Source of the DNA: Aureobasidium sp. EXF-3400
Taxonomy: Eukaryota; Ascomycota; Dothideomycetes; Dothideales; Saccotheciaceae
DNA length: 64,000 bases
Direction of reading: 5' to 3'
NCBI GenBank assembly: GCA_024195585.1
Contig: SWBL01000073.1
Coordinates: 62,001 to 126,000, forward strand
The notes beneath the pieces were generated by a model. That model was not told the DNA's origin, did no database searches, and saw only the letters and a list, made by a program, of their open reading frames with translations. This document shows positions 23,617-35,770 of the stretch, piece after piece; position 1 is the stretch's first letter; every line of letters begins with the position of its first letter. Position numbers and translations under genes: made by a program.

Positions 23617-26600
23617 TCATCTCCAGTGAGGTAATGCGACAATTCTTCCCGTCTGTGACATTTTCGACAAGTTTTCCAAGCTCGATATTGCATCCTCATC
23701 TTCGCTATCACTGTCTTCGCTGGTTGAAGAGTCATCGTCATCGTTCTGCTTGGAGACTTGCATGACAGGCTGCGTTGCTGGTCTGGGCATTGCATTGTTC
23801 ATTGCTGGTGATGCCATAGGCATTTGAACTTGCTGTGTTGACACAGCAGTAGTAAAGTCGTCGAGCACCCGGCCTGCTGCGATTGGGTGTTCTCTCTCCC
23901 AGTTGCGTCTGTCAATCGAACGTTTGACGCCTTGCTCGATCATATGGCTCAAGACTTGTTCTTCGTTCATGTTCACTAGATTTGACGGTTGCCAAAAGTC
24001 TTCAGGAGCCATGTTTGCGGCATCACGCATTTTCTGATCGGCCTGGCGCTTGAGCTCGTCCACATCCTGCGCATTGTCCCAATCGAACGCATGCGGATTG
24101 ATGGTGCGGCCTGCATTCGCATTGCTGGCTGGCTGACTTGAAACCACATTGTGAGGTTTGGCGATAGGAGTAGCTTTCTTAACAGGCTGGGTTGACGCGG
24201 GCTGTTGACCTTTGCCTCCCTTAGATAAAGGCGTGGCTTGAGAGTGTGCTCCCAAGGCTTGACCCTTCTCCACCATATTCTTGAACGACTCATCGAAACC
24301 TAGAGATGTTCTTTTTGCCTTGGTATGCTTCGTTGTCTGTTTGCTGGGGGCTTCACTCTGGGAGCTCGAGCGTGGAGCCTTGCTGTTATGGTTTTTCAGG
24401 ATACCAACTCCGTTAATCTGTTGGGCTTTGGCCTCATGGTTGTTCTCAACCGGCCGTTTAGACGGCTTTCTCAAGCCCGAACCATTCAAGATGTCAGGTG
24501 GTGCAGTCGATGGTGGTGGCCTAAACAAATGCGCGTCGCCCAGGATGCGACTTCCCTTATTGCGCCCTTGTCCCCTCCGTGCCTTTTTGCCGCTTGGTCC
24601 AGCGTCTGGAAACTCTTTGGAAGGTTGGCTCGTAGGAGACGTTAGAGAGCCGTTTTGGATATCCCTCGATTGAGATGTAGATGGACGTGGAGTTGTTTCC
24701 GCGGTCGAGTGAGGAGGCATCACCTTCACAGCTGGCGAGTTGATGGCATCCATTGCTTGTTCTCCAATGCTCTTTTCTTTCGAGGCTGTAGCAGGCTTGT
24801 CGGTCGCCGGCTGAGAGTGGCTCCTTGGTTGCGTAGCAGCATTCGGGGGTGTGGTACGCTTGTTGTTGTACACTTTGAAAGGGCCAAAGGTTCCAATTGA
24901 GCGATCCGGGAATGGCATTTCTCTGTCGGATTTCTCACTAGGCCAATCCTCTGACTCGACCTCTCTGGAATCGCTACGATAACAATCGATTTCCTCAACA
25001 TCTTCCGTTTCCAAGTGCATGTGTGATTGACTTCTCTTGCCGTTAGACACATTGTGGTGATCATTCTTTGCGGCTGCGGTTGGCGTCAATACAACTTCGG
25101 TTTCTTCCATTGTGGGCAGTTTGGAGACGTCACTGGCGGTACTAATCTCGTCCTGGGCTCCGGCTTGCGCGCTCGAGCTGGGAAACACCGGAGTAGAATT
25201 GGTTGCGTGTTCAACTTGATCCTCGTCCAACATAGCATCTTCTTCAGGGTCGCTGAACACATTTTCAGCTGTGCTCATTTCAAATTCCGACATTTCGTCC
25301 TCTTGGGTTGTGGCCAAATCAGTACGTTCTGCAGATACATCAAACTTTTCTTTTTGCTCTCTTGCTGTGTCGCGGGTTGTCTCACGGACCGGAATGGAAG
25401 GCGTAGTTGGCGAAAGGAGAGGTCGTGTTTTGGTGGCAGATTTGAGAGCCGCGCTCCCATAAAGAACCTTAGCATTGGGTGTCGGCATTGAAGCAACAGG
25501 TGGACTACTTCTCACAGCGTTTACACCAGGAGAAACCAGGTTCTGGTGTTCGTGCTGCACGCTAGCGTGTCCGTTGTTCCTCTGCGGACTTTTGACAGGA
25601 CTACTGCTGTACATTGCTTCGGAGCGCTCGGCTACCGCGTTGAGCTCTTCATCTGTGATGTCCTTGTCATCATATGACGATTCTTCATCAGAAGAGATGA
25701 ACATGCTGTCGTCTATGGCGACATGCACACGCGGAGTGACAGAAGCAGCTGACGATTTTCGGGCAGGAGTAGGTGTCGACTTTCTTGCAGAAGGCGTTGG
25801 CAACTGCTGACCATTACGTAGAAAGGGTAGCTTCGATTGGCGTAAGCTCTTAGCTGTGGGGATGCCTGGCGAAGACAGATTACGAATGCCATCATTCTTG
25901 GCAGATCTTCCTGATACATTTGTTCCAACGGGCTGTGTAGCAGAGATAGAGGCGAAAGTAACAACGGGTCTTTCATGAGCAGATTTGAGGTCAATGCCAG
26001 TCTTTTGAGGCTGTGTTGTGCGACCGAGTTTTGCCATAGCAGATCTTGCTACTATGGGAGCACTTCGTTTCGGTGTCGAGATCGCCGGGGCTTTGGAAGC
26101 GCTGGCAGCCTTTGCATCGATTGACTTGGTTTGGGGAGTGGCTTCTGCGACTCCGGCAGTCTTTTGTTTCTTGGACGAGGTGATGACCACCTGAACCTCA
26201 ACATCTGATGATCTGCGTTTCTTCGGGCCTTGAGTGTTTAGTGATGTGGCGCTTGGTCTCGGATCTGAGCCTTGAGCAGGAGTCTTCTGCTTGCCGAGAG
26301 CTGAGCCAGGAGTTCGAGTTGTGGTTGAAATCTCGGTGCCAATACTGCTACCTAGTGGACGGCTGGGAGGTGGCTGAATCGGACGGCCAGCTTCTTTGTC
26401 GATTGCTGCTTGCTTCTCCCAGGCGACCACCTGCTGTTTGTATTCGTTCGTCCGCTTGATATCGTCATCAAGGCGGCGTCGTTTGACGCGTTCGTCTTGC
26501 TTTTTGGCCTTCTCGGAAGCTTCAAGGTCTTTCTTTTGTCGGTCCTCTCGTGCCCTTCGTTCCTCTGCGCGCTTTCTGTCACTGTCAAGCATGGACTTTT

Positions 26601-28299
26601 GGTGTGACTTCTGTTCGAACTCTGTTACTCTGGCGCTGCTCGACTGCTTCTTGAACTCCCTGGCTTTTGGGCGCTGCAACTCGATTCTATCGCGAGTTTC
26701 CGGGGTATGCTCAAACAGGAATTCGACAGAAGGAGACCTTCCGTTGTTGAGGGGGTTGGCTTTGGCCGCTGCTCGCTTTGCCTTGTGCAACAAGCTACCA
26801 GCTCTATTGGTGACTTGTTCTACTGGACGGCGGGGGAAGAGTTCTTTGGCGACCCGCTTCATCTCAACATTCTCAACACGACAAGCCAGAAGAAGATCAT
26901 CCTCTTCTTGCGTAAATTTCTCGCTGGGGCCAGTAGAGGGGTTGCCATCTTTCAGCTGCTTTTGGTATTTGTCGCGTGCAGATTTTGCTGAGTCTTCCTC
27001 TTGCAGCTGCTTGCGAACCTCAGCAAAGTGGACCTTGACACTGTCATCTGACCGGTCACGGAAGCGATGATCGTGGAGCGTCTTCCAGGTCTGATTGTTG
27101 CGTATGGCACGGACAAAGTGTGCATCTTGATCCTCGGTCCAGGAAACGGCCAGACTGGCTTGTCGTTGTTTGACAGCCAAGGGATTGAGTTTGAGGTATG
27201 CAACTGCTTTCTTCCTGATACTATCAACACTTCTGTTTGGGAGAAGGTTTTGCTTCATCTCTTCATGGGTAAGTTCTTTGGCCAATCCCTCGACCAACAG
27301 ATCTGTCTCGTCTTCTGTCCAGAGATTTGAGAACCTTTGTGAATTGGTCTTGCGAAGCTCATTGCCGTCCGAACTTTTTCTCTTGTTTGAGTTTGTTGAG
27401 CGGGCTGGTGTTCGAGTCGTGGAGCTGCTGAGGCGTGGTTGGGAGTCCTCTGAGATGGGATCGGCCAAGTCGAGTCTTGCTTCATCATCTGTATGTGCGT
27501 CCACAGGAGATCTGCCATTGGGTTCATGAATTGCAGGTGGCTTCTGAGCACTCGGCACAGCATCAAGCGTGGAATACTGAGTGGCTGTGTTGACTGCTGG
27601 AGGTGGGGTTGCGAGACGTGTGATGGCTGCGGGGGGTCTTTGTGGCGAGCCGAGTTCAGGGGATCGAACGAGATGTTCTTCATACGAGTCCTGCGAGAGC
27701 AGTTGCGAGTTCGGAATAGTCTGACTGACAGGTGGTGGCAGGTGGGCGTGAGGACGATTGATCCTTGCTGGAATGGCGAAGCCATCTTGATCTATGCGTC
27801 TCTCAGCTTGACTCTCGTGAGATTCAACTGGATGGTCTGGATCGAGATTGTCAAGCGTAGCGCCGTAGCGGTCAAGTTCTGTACGCCGCCTGTCAATTTC
27901 TTCTTGTTCTTGGGGCGTGGGAGGTATGATTGGAGGATGGAGGTACGAGTCGAACGGTACGGTATCATCTCTACCCAGAGGCAACTGTCGAATCTGCACA
28001 ACGCGCTCATTGGGGTCCTGAATCTCTCCAAAAATGTCGATAACGGTATCGCGCATATCAATGTCGGCTCCGCTGCTGTCCTGTAGTTTCTTGAAGTACG
28101 TGTCGCTAGAGATATGTTAGTCCGTTCTGATGATGCGTCATCCCTTTTCCACTCACTTCCTGCGGCCAGCGCTATAATTCTCCCTGTAGCGTTGCTGGAC
28201 GAGGGTCCAGACACGCAAGAAAGTCGCATCGGGTTCAACGGAGAGAAAGAACTTGACATCCTCCGCGGGAGGCCTGAGGACCCGAGCCGTGATACGCAT
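23617..28299 (-). CDS. Net1/Dnt1-like nucleolar protein with Myb/SANT-like modules
   Basis: CDS complement(23617..28105, 28157..28299), 1543 aa. The first ~100 residues (MRITARVLRPPAEDVKFFLS; later LRVWTLVQQRY and DIDMRDTVIDIFG) resemble the ubiquitin-like N-terminal domain of Net1/Dnt1, nucleolar proteins that hold Cdc14-type phosphatase or regulate mitotic exit. The intron joins as AGRRNDTYFKKLQ. Three Myb/SANT-like modules follow near residues 310-355 (LWTEDETDLLVEG), 370-415 (SWTEDQDAHFVRA) and 443-490 (FTQEEDDLLL). The rest is mostly disordered, with a Lys/Arg/Glu-rich coiled segment near 520-600, many SP/TP sites and an acidic C-terminal stretch. Function is inferred from the N-terminus alone. 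Confidence 0.75.
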
Positions 28300-28988
28300 G
28301 GCTGCGGGCTATGGAAGGATAAGATGAATCGGCCGGCAGGTTGTACAAAAAGGTCGAAGGAATGGAAGGAGTGATAGAGCGTGGAGCTTCCGGCTGAGTG
28401 ACGCGTGCGCGACTTCCTTGTGGAGAGACGCGTTTAATCAATGGTCCAAGCACCTTTCACTTTTCATCTATCACGAAAGTGAGCGTATACATGGCAACAC
28501 CGGGTAATGCTTGATGAGCGTTGTTTGGCAGACGATCTCTTTGTTTATCTGGTTGGTGTTCTGACGCAGTGGCCTATGAGTAAGTGCAACGCATTTTGAG
28601 TTCATCAGGTAATCAAGGTAGTTGAGGGGAAGCTTTTGAAGTTTTGACCGCATCGAATCTGCTCTATTTTCCTCTCGATCGCACTCAGTAGGATATGAAT
28701 TTTCACACCATATCGTGTACTCAACCTCCTAGCTGATTGTCTGCAAGCACTCGAATCGTAAAGTGTAGTAACCGATGCACACATGTCTATTCTAACTTCA
28801 TGTCCTCTCCTCGTGTAAACGTAGCTAGCCCACCGTTCTTTTAGCTTCAAGCGACCCTGACCCGTTGATCAACGCCTTGACCAACTGTTCACGGCTCCTC
28901 GAAATGTACCGTTCCGCATACCGCTCCGAAGGGTTTGATGTGGGTGACAAGCTACTGGTGCCAGTTGTTTGAATTTTGGATACGCTAC
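28300..28988. other. Intergenic region, Dnt1-like promoter and BET2 3' flank
   Basis: This is 689 bases between two minus-strand genes. No gene is supported. Confidence 0.45.
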
Positions 28989-30115
28989 TTACGTTTTCCG
29001 GTTGAGTACACGGTCGGTCACAGCTTTGGGCATACAGTAGATAGGGTCAATCTCTTGCAGCCCTGGATATTGCAGTAGACTGAGACCAGCAATACCGAAA
29101 TGTGTGTGGAACACATCAACCATATCGCCCGCTCTGTCTGAAATACCGCCCATATTGGGGTCCTGGCATTTCAGGATGAATTCTGCGAGCTTGGTCTGGT
29201 CGATCCAGTGGGTTCTATCGATCATTGCCAGACTACTCACGACCCACCAGCTGTAACACACGTCTTCGAGCTTCTCTGGTCTGCCGTTGAGGCCACCATT
29301 AGGCAGTTGTCTTTCACTGAGCCAGCCACCAAGTTTGTCGATGTCGACGAGATCCAGACGATTCGCGATAGCAAGCGTCGCAACGCACGTGAAGACTTGA
29401 CCGGAATGAGACTCTGCTCCAGGGCCAGTTCCATAGCCGCCATCGAAGTTTGCGCAGGACTGTACATGTTTTACGGCCTTGTCGACATCGACCAGGTGCA
29501 TCAGACCGAGCAGGGAGAGGGCATTGAACGCACCGTAAAGAAATCGAGTGTCGGTCTCGCCCCACTGGTCACCAGCAAAGGTGCCGTTGTCGGGCTTTTG
29601 AAGACTGGCGATAACTAGAGATGGTCAGCTATGTTGATGAAGTAGTTGCTCGCTCATAGATACTGACATCGACCTATGCGATCCTTGCCCCCAGGTACTC
29701 TTTGCTCTAGCTCGGCGAAGGCATCGAGGGTGGCAAGTATCTGGACAGCACTGACGGTGTACAACATGTGTGGATCGTGACCAGGCGCAGCACCGAAGCC
29801 GCCGTTCTCGTGTAGGCAGGAGAAAACGAAGTCTAGCAAGCCAGATCGGGGCAGGGCATCGGGTTGGCCGAGCAGGTATAGCGGAGTGACGCCCCAGTAG
29901 ATGCCGCTCATGCGCAAGTGCTCGGTGAGCCAGTATTCGAGTTCATCCTTCCGCTGTTTCAGGCGTCAGTAAGAAGCGCAGGCGATCGAGGAAGATTGGC
30001 GGCGGACCGTATCGAGAGACTGGATATAATCGACGTGCTTTTGAACATAGAGTTGAAGATCTGCGGGAAGGGTAGAGAGAACTCCGCCGCGTCCGGGGCC
30101 AGCGACGAGAGACAT
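28989..30115 (-). CDS. BET2: Rab geranylgeranyltransferase (type II) beta subunit
   Basis: CDS complement(28989..29614, 29674..29953, 30008..30115), 337 aa. It is the catalytic beta subunit of the enzyme that attaches geranylgeranyl groups to C-terminal cysteines of Rab GTPases with the alpha subunit and Rab escort protein. Zinc-ligand regions are visible: EDVCYSWWVVSSL (Asp and Cys) and DVFHTHFGIAGLSLL (His). Alpha-alpha-barrel repeats such as NFDGGYGTGPGAESHSGQVF and CQDPNMGGISDRAGD are typical. Start MSLVAGPGRGG fits family length. The first intron has a weak donor (GTCCGC) but a good TTACTGAC branch site, and restores QSLDTRKDELEYW. Confidence 0.95.
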
Positions 30116-30650
30116 GACAGACTCAGGGATGAAGAACGAGGTGGACCGACGGTATTGTGAATACGAAGCATCGGTGGGACTTGGAAGGTGCAAAGTTGCG
30201 GGGCAGGTGGTACATTCCTCGAGCGGCCCCTGACGCGCAACTTCCTGAAGGCTCCTTCGAGTCGTGGAAACAGCCCACACACTTTGCCTGACAAGGTTGA
30301 GTGTTCCATCTCGTCAACCCAAGTCAACACGCTCCTTTTCCCCATTTTTGTCGACTATCCGTCACCTCGCTCTTTCGTCGCAGCAGCAACAGCAGTTTTT
30401 GCCGAGACGCATATATTGGTGCATTGAAGTGCATCGCTAGACAAAGGCGCGTCGGACAGTGCAGCCGAGCCCCCCTGTTGAAAGCGTCTGGTCCGACAAG
30501 AAAGACTACAGCCCACCGTGTTCGCTCTCATCAAAGACGTTACGTTGATGGGTCGTGTATCCGTACACGCCGGCAAGCAGCAGCAGCAGTAGCAGCACCC
30601 CGAGACACGCCTCTAAACAGCCTGCCCGTCTGCGCAAACTCGAGGAGACA
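30116..30650. promoter_or_regulatory. Divergent promoter region, BET2 and RhoGAP gene
   Basis: These 535 bases contain both 5' leaders. A CAG-rich run (30576-30596) sits where an upstream in-frame ATG at 30555 could extend the RhoGAP protein by 32 residues. No other motif was seen. Confidence 0.45.
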
Positions 30651-32699
30651 ATGGCCAACAGATCCCCCTCGACCCTGGCCGACGCTCGCCCAAAACACAT
30701 GAGCAGCCCTATTTCTCTCCATGGAATCGACATTTCTTCCTTGGACGCCCGCGATGTTTTTGGTTTGACTATGGGCAGTGATCTTTCCTCCCTGCCCTCG
30801 GCCTCACCCGACCTCTCGCGCGCGCGTGAAGACCACGACCGCCAGAGCTCCCGTTCCGCCCATAGTCCTTCTCTTTCTGCTGGCCGTATTACCGACGACG
30901 GCCCTGTCTCTCACTTTGATCCTCCGCCTGAGTCTCGCACTCGCTCAGTTTCCACCTGGATCTATCCCTACCGTCGGCCCCCGGGTTCCTCTCCTGCCTT
31001 GTCCATCCGTGCCAAAGACAGCGACGACACTTCCAGTTAGTCTGATTGCTGCCTGTATTATGTGCTGTAACTGACGCTGTTGCCTACTAGCTACTCCTGT
31101 ACCAACTATTCCTCCGCTAGATTCAAATCAGCGCCCTTCCACCGCCGTCTCTCCACACCCTTCGCCAGCTATCCCTTCCACCTCTGCCTCTAATCTCAAT
31201 TCGAACAACACAAAACCCAAGCCAAGCAAGAAGCGTATGCCTGTTCTGGGTCGATCGAAGTCACTCCGCGCCGAGGATCAGCTCAACGACCTCCTCGACA
31301 AATCTAAGACAAAATCGCCTGTGATCAAGCAATCTAAGCACGGCGTCCATAGCAAATCAACGCCAGCTATCGAAATGCCGCCCATGCAAAAGCCTCTCCC
31401 TGACAACAGCCGCAAGTTTATGGGCATTATGCGCGACCGTTCGCAGGACAGGGCTGACCCCGAGCCGGGAAACAAAACAAGGGCTAAGAAGGAGAAGGGT
31501 CAGGACCGTGAGGGTCACATGTACAAGAACAACAACACATCAGCCTTCTTCGACTTCCGTCAGAGTTCGTCACGCGCGACCGACGGTATCACCAAGGCTA
31601 GTAAAGGCTTCCTCAGCAAGATCACTCGTGGCGGGAGTAACCACGGCAAGCCTCAACCTGTCACTGACGATGGAGACTATGTTGTGCAGGTCCTCAACAA
31701 GGGTCTTGTTGAGCAGACGCGCCTGACACGAATCGCGCAATCGTATGATGACTGCAAGGATAAGACCGAATTCTGGATGCCCGCCTTGCCGTGGCGCGCT
31801 ATCGAGTATGTCTTCTAGTCTCTGACCACATGCTTCGCTGACCTCAAATGCAGCTACTTGAACGGCAAATGTGAAGAAGAAGGTCTATACAGAGTGTCAG
31901 GTGGTGTGGCCAACGTCAGAAAGTGGAGGAGACGCTTCGACACTGGTAAACACTTCCGCTTCTATCTTATTGAACTTGCGCTGATCCTTGTATAGAACTT
32001 GATATCAACCTCCTAGATGAGTCAGATCTGTATGACGCCAGCATCATTGCCTCTCTCTTCAAGGAATGGATTCGTGAACTTCCCGAGGACGTCTTCCCTA
32101 AGGACGCTCAACATCGTATCACATCTCAGCTACCTAGCGAGGTACCCGACAAAGGCTTCGTGCCCGAGATTCTACGCCGCGAGCTCCAGCATCTTCCGCC
32201 TTTCAACTACTATCTTCTTTTCGCCATCACTTGCCATCTGAGCCTGTTGCTCGAGTATCAGCACAAGAACAAGATGACCCTGGACAACCTGTACCGTTGT
32301 TTCAATCAATCGCTCAAACTCGATGGACGCATCTTCTATACTCTTGTTGGAAACTGGCGCTTGTGCTGGGCTGGTTGTGTGACCGAGAACGATTACCTTG
32401 TCAAGGAGTATGACTATCTCAAGCATCCTTACCCTCAATTTATCCAGGACAGTCTGGCAGCCAACGAGCGTGCTATCTCTTCTTCCGAAAGCAGCGCCCC
32501 TCCTGCCAACGGAACCTTTACCCCCGAAGTCCAGCGCCCTGCGACGTCGCACACCCTTCTTTCGCAGTCTAGCGAGAGCGATGAACCTTTTATCACTCCA
32601 GTCAAGAAAAATACGCGCAGCTCTTCCGACGTTACTGGCCTCTCGCCAATGCGCTTCAACTCTAGCCCTCTTTACCGAGGACCACCATCCGACTCGTAA
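30651..32699 (+). CDS. RhoGAP-domain protein
   Basis: CDS join(30651..31035, 31091..31805, 31854..31945, 31996..32699), 631 aa. The N-terminal half is Ser/Pro-rich, basic and probably disordered. The RhoGAP domain covers about residues 340-530. It includes the arginine-finger region GLYRVSGG near residue 380, then LYDASIIASLFKEWIRELPE and PPFNYYLLFAITCHLSLL, diagnostic of GAPs that switch off Rho/Cdc42 GTPases. The C-terminal tail is Ser/Thr-rich. All junctions keep frame. An in-frame ATG at 30555 would add an Ala/Ser/Arg-rich leader; the ATG at 30651 is preferred. Likely role: polarity or cell-wall signalling. Confidence 0.92.
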
Positions 32700-33749
32700 A
32701 AAGTCTCTTGCACACTGATATCACGTCGTCGTCTCCTCTAGGAGCGCTCGTGTGCAGGTAATGCAGTCCTGTTGCCACGAGACGAGATACTCAACCAGGC
32801 TGGCCCTTGTTCTGTTCTCATCCGAGATGACGGCTTCTTGCTGACCCCGTTCGTCAAGACCCCTGTTTTTTGTTCTTTTGCCTTTGCTCCTTTTCCAATT
32901 TTGTATGTACGAGTTGATATACCCCTCAATGTTTTTTGTGCTTTTCCTTTTTTTCCTTTTGCTGGGCGTTCTTTGGGTTGGCAATTTGGAAGGTGTTCGA
33001 AGATGAAAGAGTGGACCTCAGAAAAAAAGAGAGAAAGTGGAAGGAAGGTTGAAATTGGACCTTCGTGTACGATCAAGTGGCTTTTTTGTGCGAGACGAAG
33101 AAAAGGAGATAGGAATGCATGATGGCGGTCCAAATGAGTGACTGCTTTTCTCTTCATGCAACATGAGATATGAAACTTCTTCCGATATACTCGTTCCTTG
33201 CGCTGTGCTTGTCTCGCCCGGCTACCACTCCAGGGGTGGCTGGTAGCTTGTGTCACCCTGTCTCTACCATCGACCTCTTATGAAGCCATGGCTTTAATGG
33301 CCATAACCTTTTAGACATTGTCAAGAACATATCAGCTTTGCTTCTATTCCTGAAAACTACGTTTGCGATAATGTAGCTGTGCAGCTGTGGCATACAAGAC
33401 GAGTTGAGCTTTATGAGAGTCTTAATCAGAGCAATTTGGCATGACTTCACCACATCAAATGCGAGAAGAACATGAACTTGTGAATTCGAAAGTTTGATAG
33501 AACGGAGATACTTCTTTTTACAACAGTCGTGACTTTTGCGCCTCGTGCTCTTTTACAGAAGCGATGGAGCTACTCTGACCACTCGACAGAGCGCGTGTGT
33601 CTGCTCTGGCTGTCTTCGCCATGTTCGCTTGTCTCCAAGCGCTGCTATATCCTGCGCCCTAGTTCGTGATGTTTGTGTCGTTTCCGAGTACTTTCGGCAG
33701 GAACGTTTGGGTTGGTTTATGAGAGATCGGACCCCTTAAGGAGATTTCC
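32700..33749. other. Convergent intergenic region, 1.05 kb
   Basis: It lies between the 3' ends of the RhoGAP and SmB genes. T-rich and A-rich tracts at about 32865-33040 probably belong to the RhoGAP 3' untranslated region. No gene or RNA is supported. Confidence 0.5.
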
Positions 33750-34519
33750 TCAGCGACCACCGAAACCTGGCGGGGGAAAACCTCTGCCCTGTCCTGGAGG
33801 AGGTTGGAAACCAGGAGGTGCACCGAAGCCAGCTATGTAAAGATCAGTAAAATTGCAAAGATGAAAGTTTGATCGTGCGAGTTGACTTACGAGGAGCACC
33901 GCCAGGGGCACCGGGGAAACCAGGGGGAGGGCCTTGGAAACCGGCTGGAGAAAGACGTTAGTAGATGTTCAAGAACGGGAACAGCTTAGAACATACGAGG
34001 GGCACCTCTTCCAGCAAAGCCTGGTGGAGGAGCGCCAGGGAAGCCTCCAGGAGCACCGGGGAAACCAAAGCCAGGAGCGGGACCACCAACACCTGCAGCG
34101 GGGCCAGTAAGGCCAGTAGGAGGCATGCCTCTACCTGCCGGGCGAGAAATACCAGGGCCAGCGGTCATAGTAGGAGCACCAGGGCCTGCAGGACCGTCCT
34201 TGGCCAATCTCGCTGAGGGATCTGCAGGCGGAGGACCTTCGACAGTCGAGGCGACGATATGAGCACCGCGGACAATGGTAAGACCAAGAGTACGCTTCTC
34301 CTCTGTCTCGACAAATTGAGGCTCTGCTTGTCCAGGAGCTGCCGACTTATTGGGCTTGCGCTTCACTCGACGGAACTCTTCTGTGTCGGCGAGGACGAGG
34401 TTCATGTGCTTATCGAAGGCGAGCATCTGGCCGGCCATCTGACGACCGTCCATCATGGTGACGCGCAGGCGGTAGTTGATCAGGCCCTGCATCTTGCCCT
34501 GCTTGTTTGCGGCGGCCAT
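33750..34519 (-). CDS. SMB1: Sm core spliceosomal protein B
   Basis: CDS complement(33750..33832, 33891..33944, 33997..34519), 219 aa. The Sm fold is at residues about 8-90, with Sm1 (YRLRVTMMDGRQMAGQMLAF, DKHMNLVL) and Sm2 (LGLTIVRGAHIVA). It is followed by a Gly/Pro/Ala-rich tail with PPPGF repeats as in SmB/B'. It is one of seven Sm proteins forming the ring on U1, U2, U4 and U5 snRNAs. Two short introns lie inside the repetitive tail; splicing keeps the PGF repeat register (GAPPGFQGPPPGFPG). It is divergent from PAM17 with 329 bases between start codons. Confidence 0.94.
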
Positions 34520-34848
34520 ATTGAAGGTCGATGCGCGCGGACGCGACTGGTGCGAAAGAGAGGGTGGTTGGTCCTAAAGGTATGCGCGGGTGCTACGACG
34601 AGACCGAGAGAGACGGCAGAAGGATGCGACGGGAGATTGCGAATTGATGGATGGATGACAAGAATGACAGAGTTGGTCGCTCTTGCTCTTTCCAGGCGGA
34701 GGCAGCTTGCGCTTGCCGTTCTGTGTCTGGCAAGCCTGCGCCAAGAATCGCACCTGCCTTCTCCGCATCCACCACCGAAGAGAAGTTGGAAGCTCTCGTG
34801 CTCGCTGCCATCCATCAGTCCATTCCAATCCCAATCACACATACAGCT
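34520..34848. promoter_or_regulatory. Divergent promoter region, SMB1 and PAM17
   Basis: These 329 bases contain both leaders. The sequence is GA/CT-rich with no obvious TATA box. The PAM17 reading frame stays open upstream to 34651, but the added residues do not look like a targeting sequence. Confidence 0.45.
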
Positions 34849-35558
34849 ATGGCTGCCACAAAGATGCAAACGCCGCTGAGCCTTCTCAGAGCATCTGCTC
34901 CTCTCGGTCGCTCCGTCCACACATCCATCATCCACAGCGCACAACGATCGCAAGCCTTGTCTTCGGCCCTCGTCCTTTCGCGCCATGCGTCATCCGCTGC
35001 TTCGACCTCGACCACTTCCACACAATCGCAAACACCACAACTCACATGGGACGAGTTCCTCAAGCTCCGTCGTACTCGTCGCTTCATCAACCTCGGCTCC
35101 TCTGCTCTCAGCGGTGCTGCCAGTGTCGGCATCGCCGTTCCCGCCTTTGCCGAGTTCGAGATTGAGAACATTGGCGCCCAGATGACTGGCCTGGATCCTA
35201 TGTTCATAATTGGTGGTAGCTTGATGGGCGTTGGTGCTGTTGGTTGGCTGTTGGGTCCCTTCTTGGGAACTGCCTTTTTCAACGTCTGGAAGGGAAGCGT
35301 GAGGAAAGAGTTCGCTAGGGTACGCCGTGGTCCTGCTCGCTTTCTGGCGAAGCCTTGTGTACTGACCAAATCCCATCACAGAAAGACAAGGACTTCTACT
35401 CGCACATCAAAAGATTCCGCGCCGATCCTGCCAGCTCATCTGTCAACAACCCCGTCCCGGACTACTACGGCGAGAAGATCAACAGTGTCGCCGATTACAG
35501 GCGATGGCTCAAGGACCAGAGAGCCTTTACTAGAAAGAAGAACAAGAACCTGCTTTAA
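34849..35558 (+). CDS. PAM17: Presequence translocase-associated motor subunit Pam17
   Basis: CDS join(34849..35319, 35382..35558), 215 aa. The N-terminal ~50 residues form a basic Ser/Ala/Arg-rich mitochondrial presequence. The mature part starts with LTWDEFLKLRRTRR and has two membrane segments (about residues 78-100, and GGSLMGVGAVGWLLGPFLG), then the conserved matrix tail with KDKDFYSHIKRFRADP and DYYGEKI. Pam17 helps assemble the TIM23 import motor in the inner membrane. The intron (GTACGC to CACAG) joins EFARKDKDFY in frame. Confidence 0.94.
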
Positions 35559-35770
35559 GCAAGTCAGCCTTACCCTTACACATCTGTATCACCACTATTT
35601 TGTTCAGCGCAGGAAGCTATTAGCGAATTCATAACGAGATCTACATTGATTTGTCCGTGTCCTGTGAGTAGTCCCAAAAAGCTTACCAACGTACAAGTCT
35701 TGCAGTCCCACGTTCAAACCTCACAGACGTACTGCTTTGTCCGAGATATGATGCTCAGTCTCCAATCTCA

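Noticed and set aside
25027..28086. Several plus-strand open frames opposite the Dnt1-like gene
   Set aside because: Cys/Leu/Arg/Phe-rich shadows of the large minus-strand exon.
32738..33256. 172-codon minus-strand open frame between the RhoGAP and SmB genes
   Set aside because: It reads through T/A-rich tracts typical of a 3' untranslated region; the basic, Lys-rich product has no recognisable feature.
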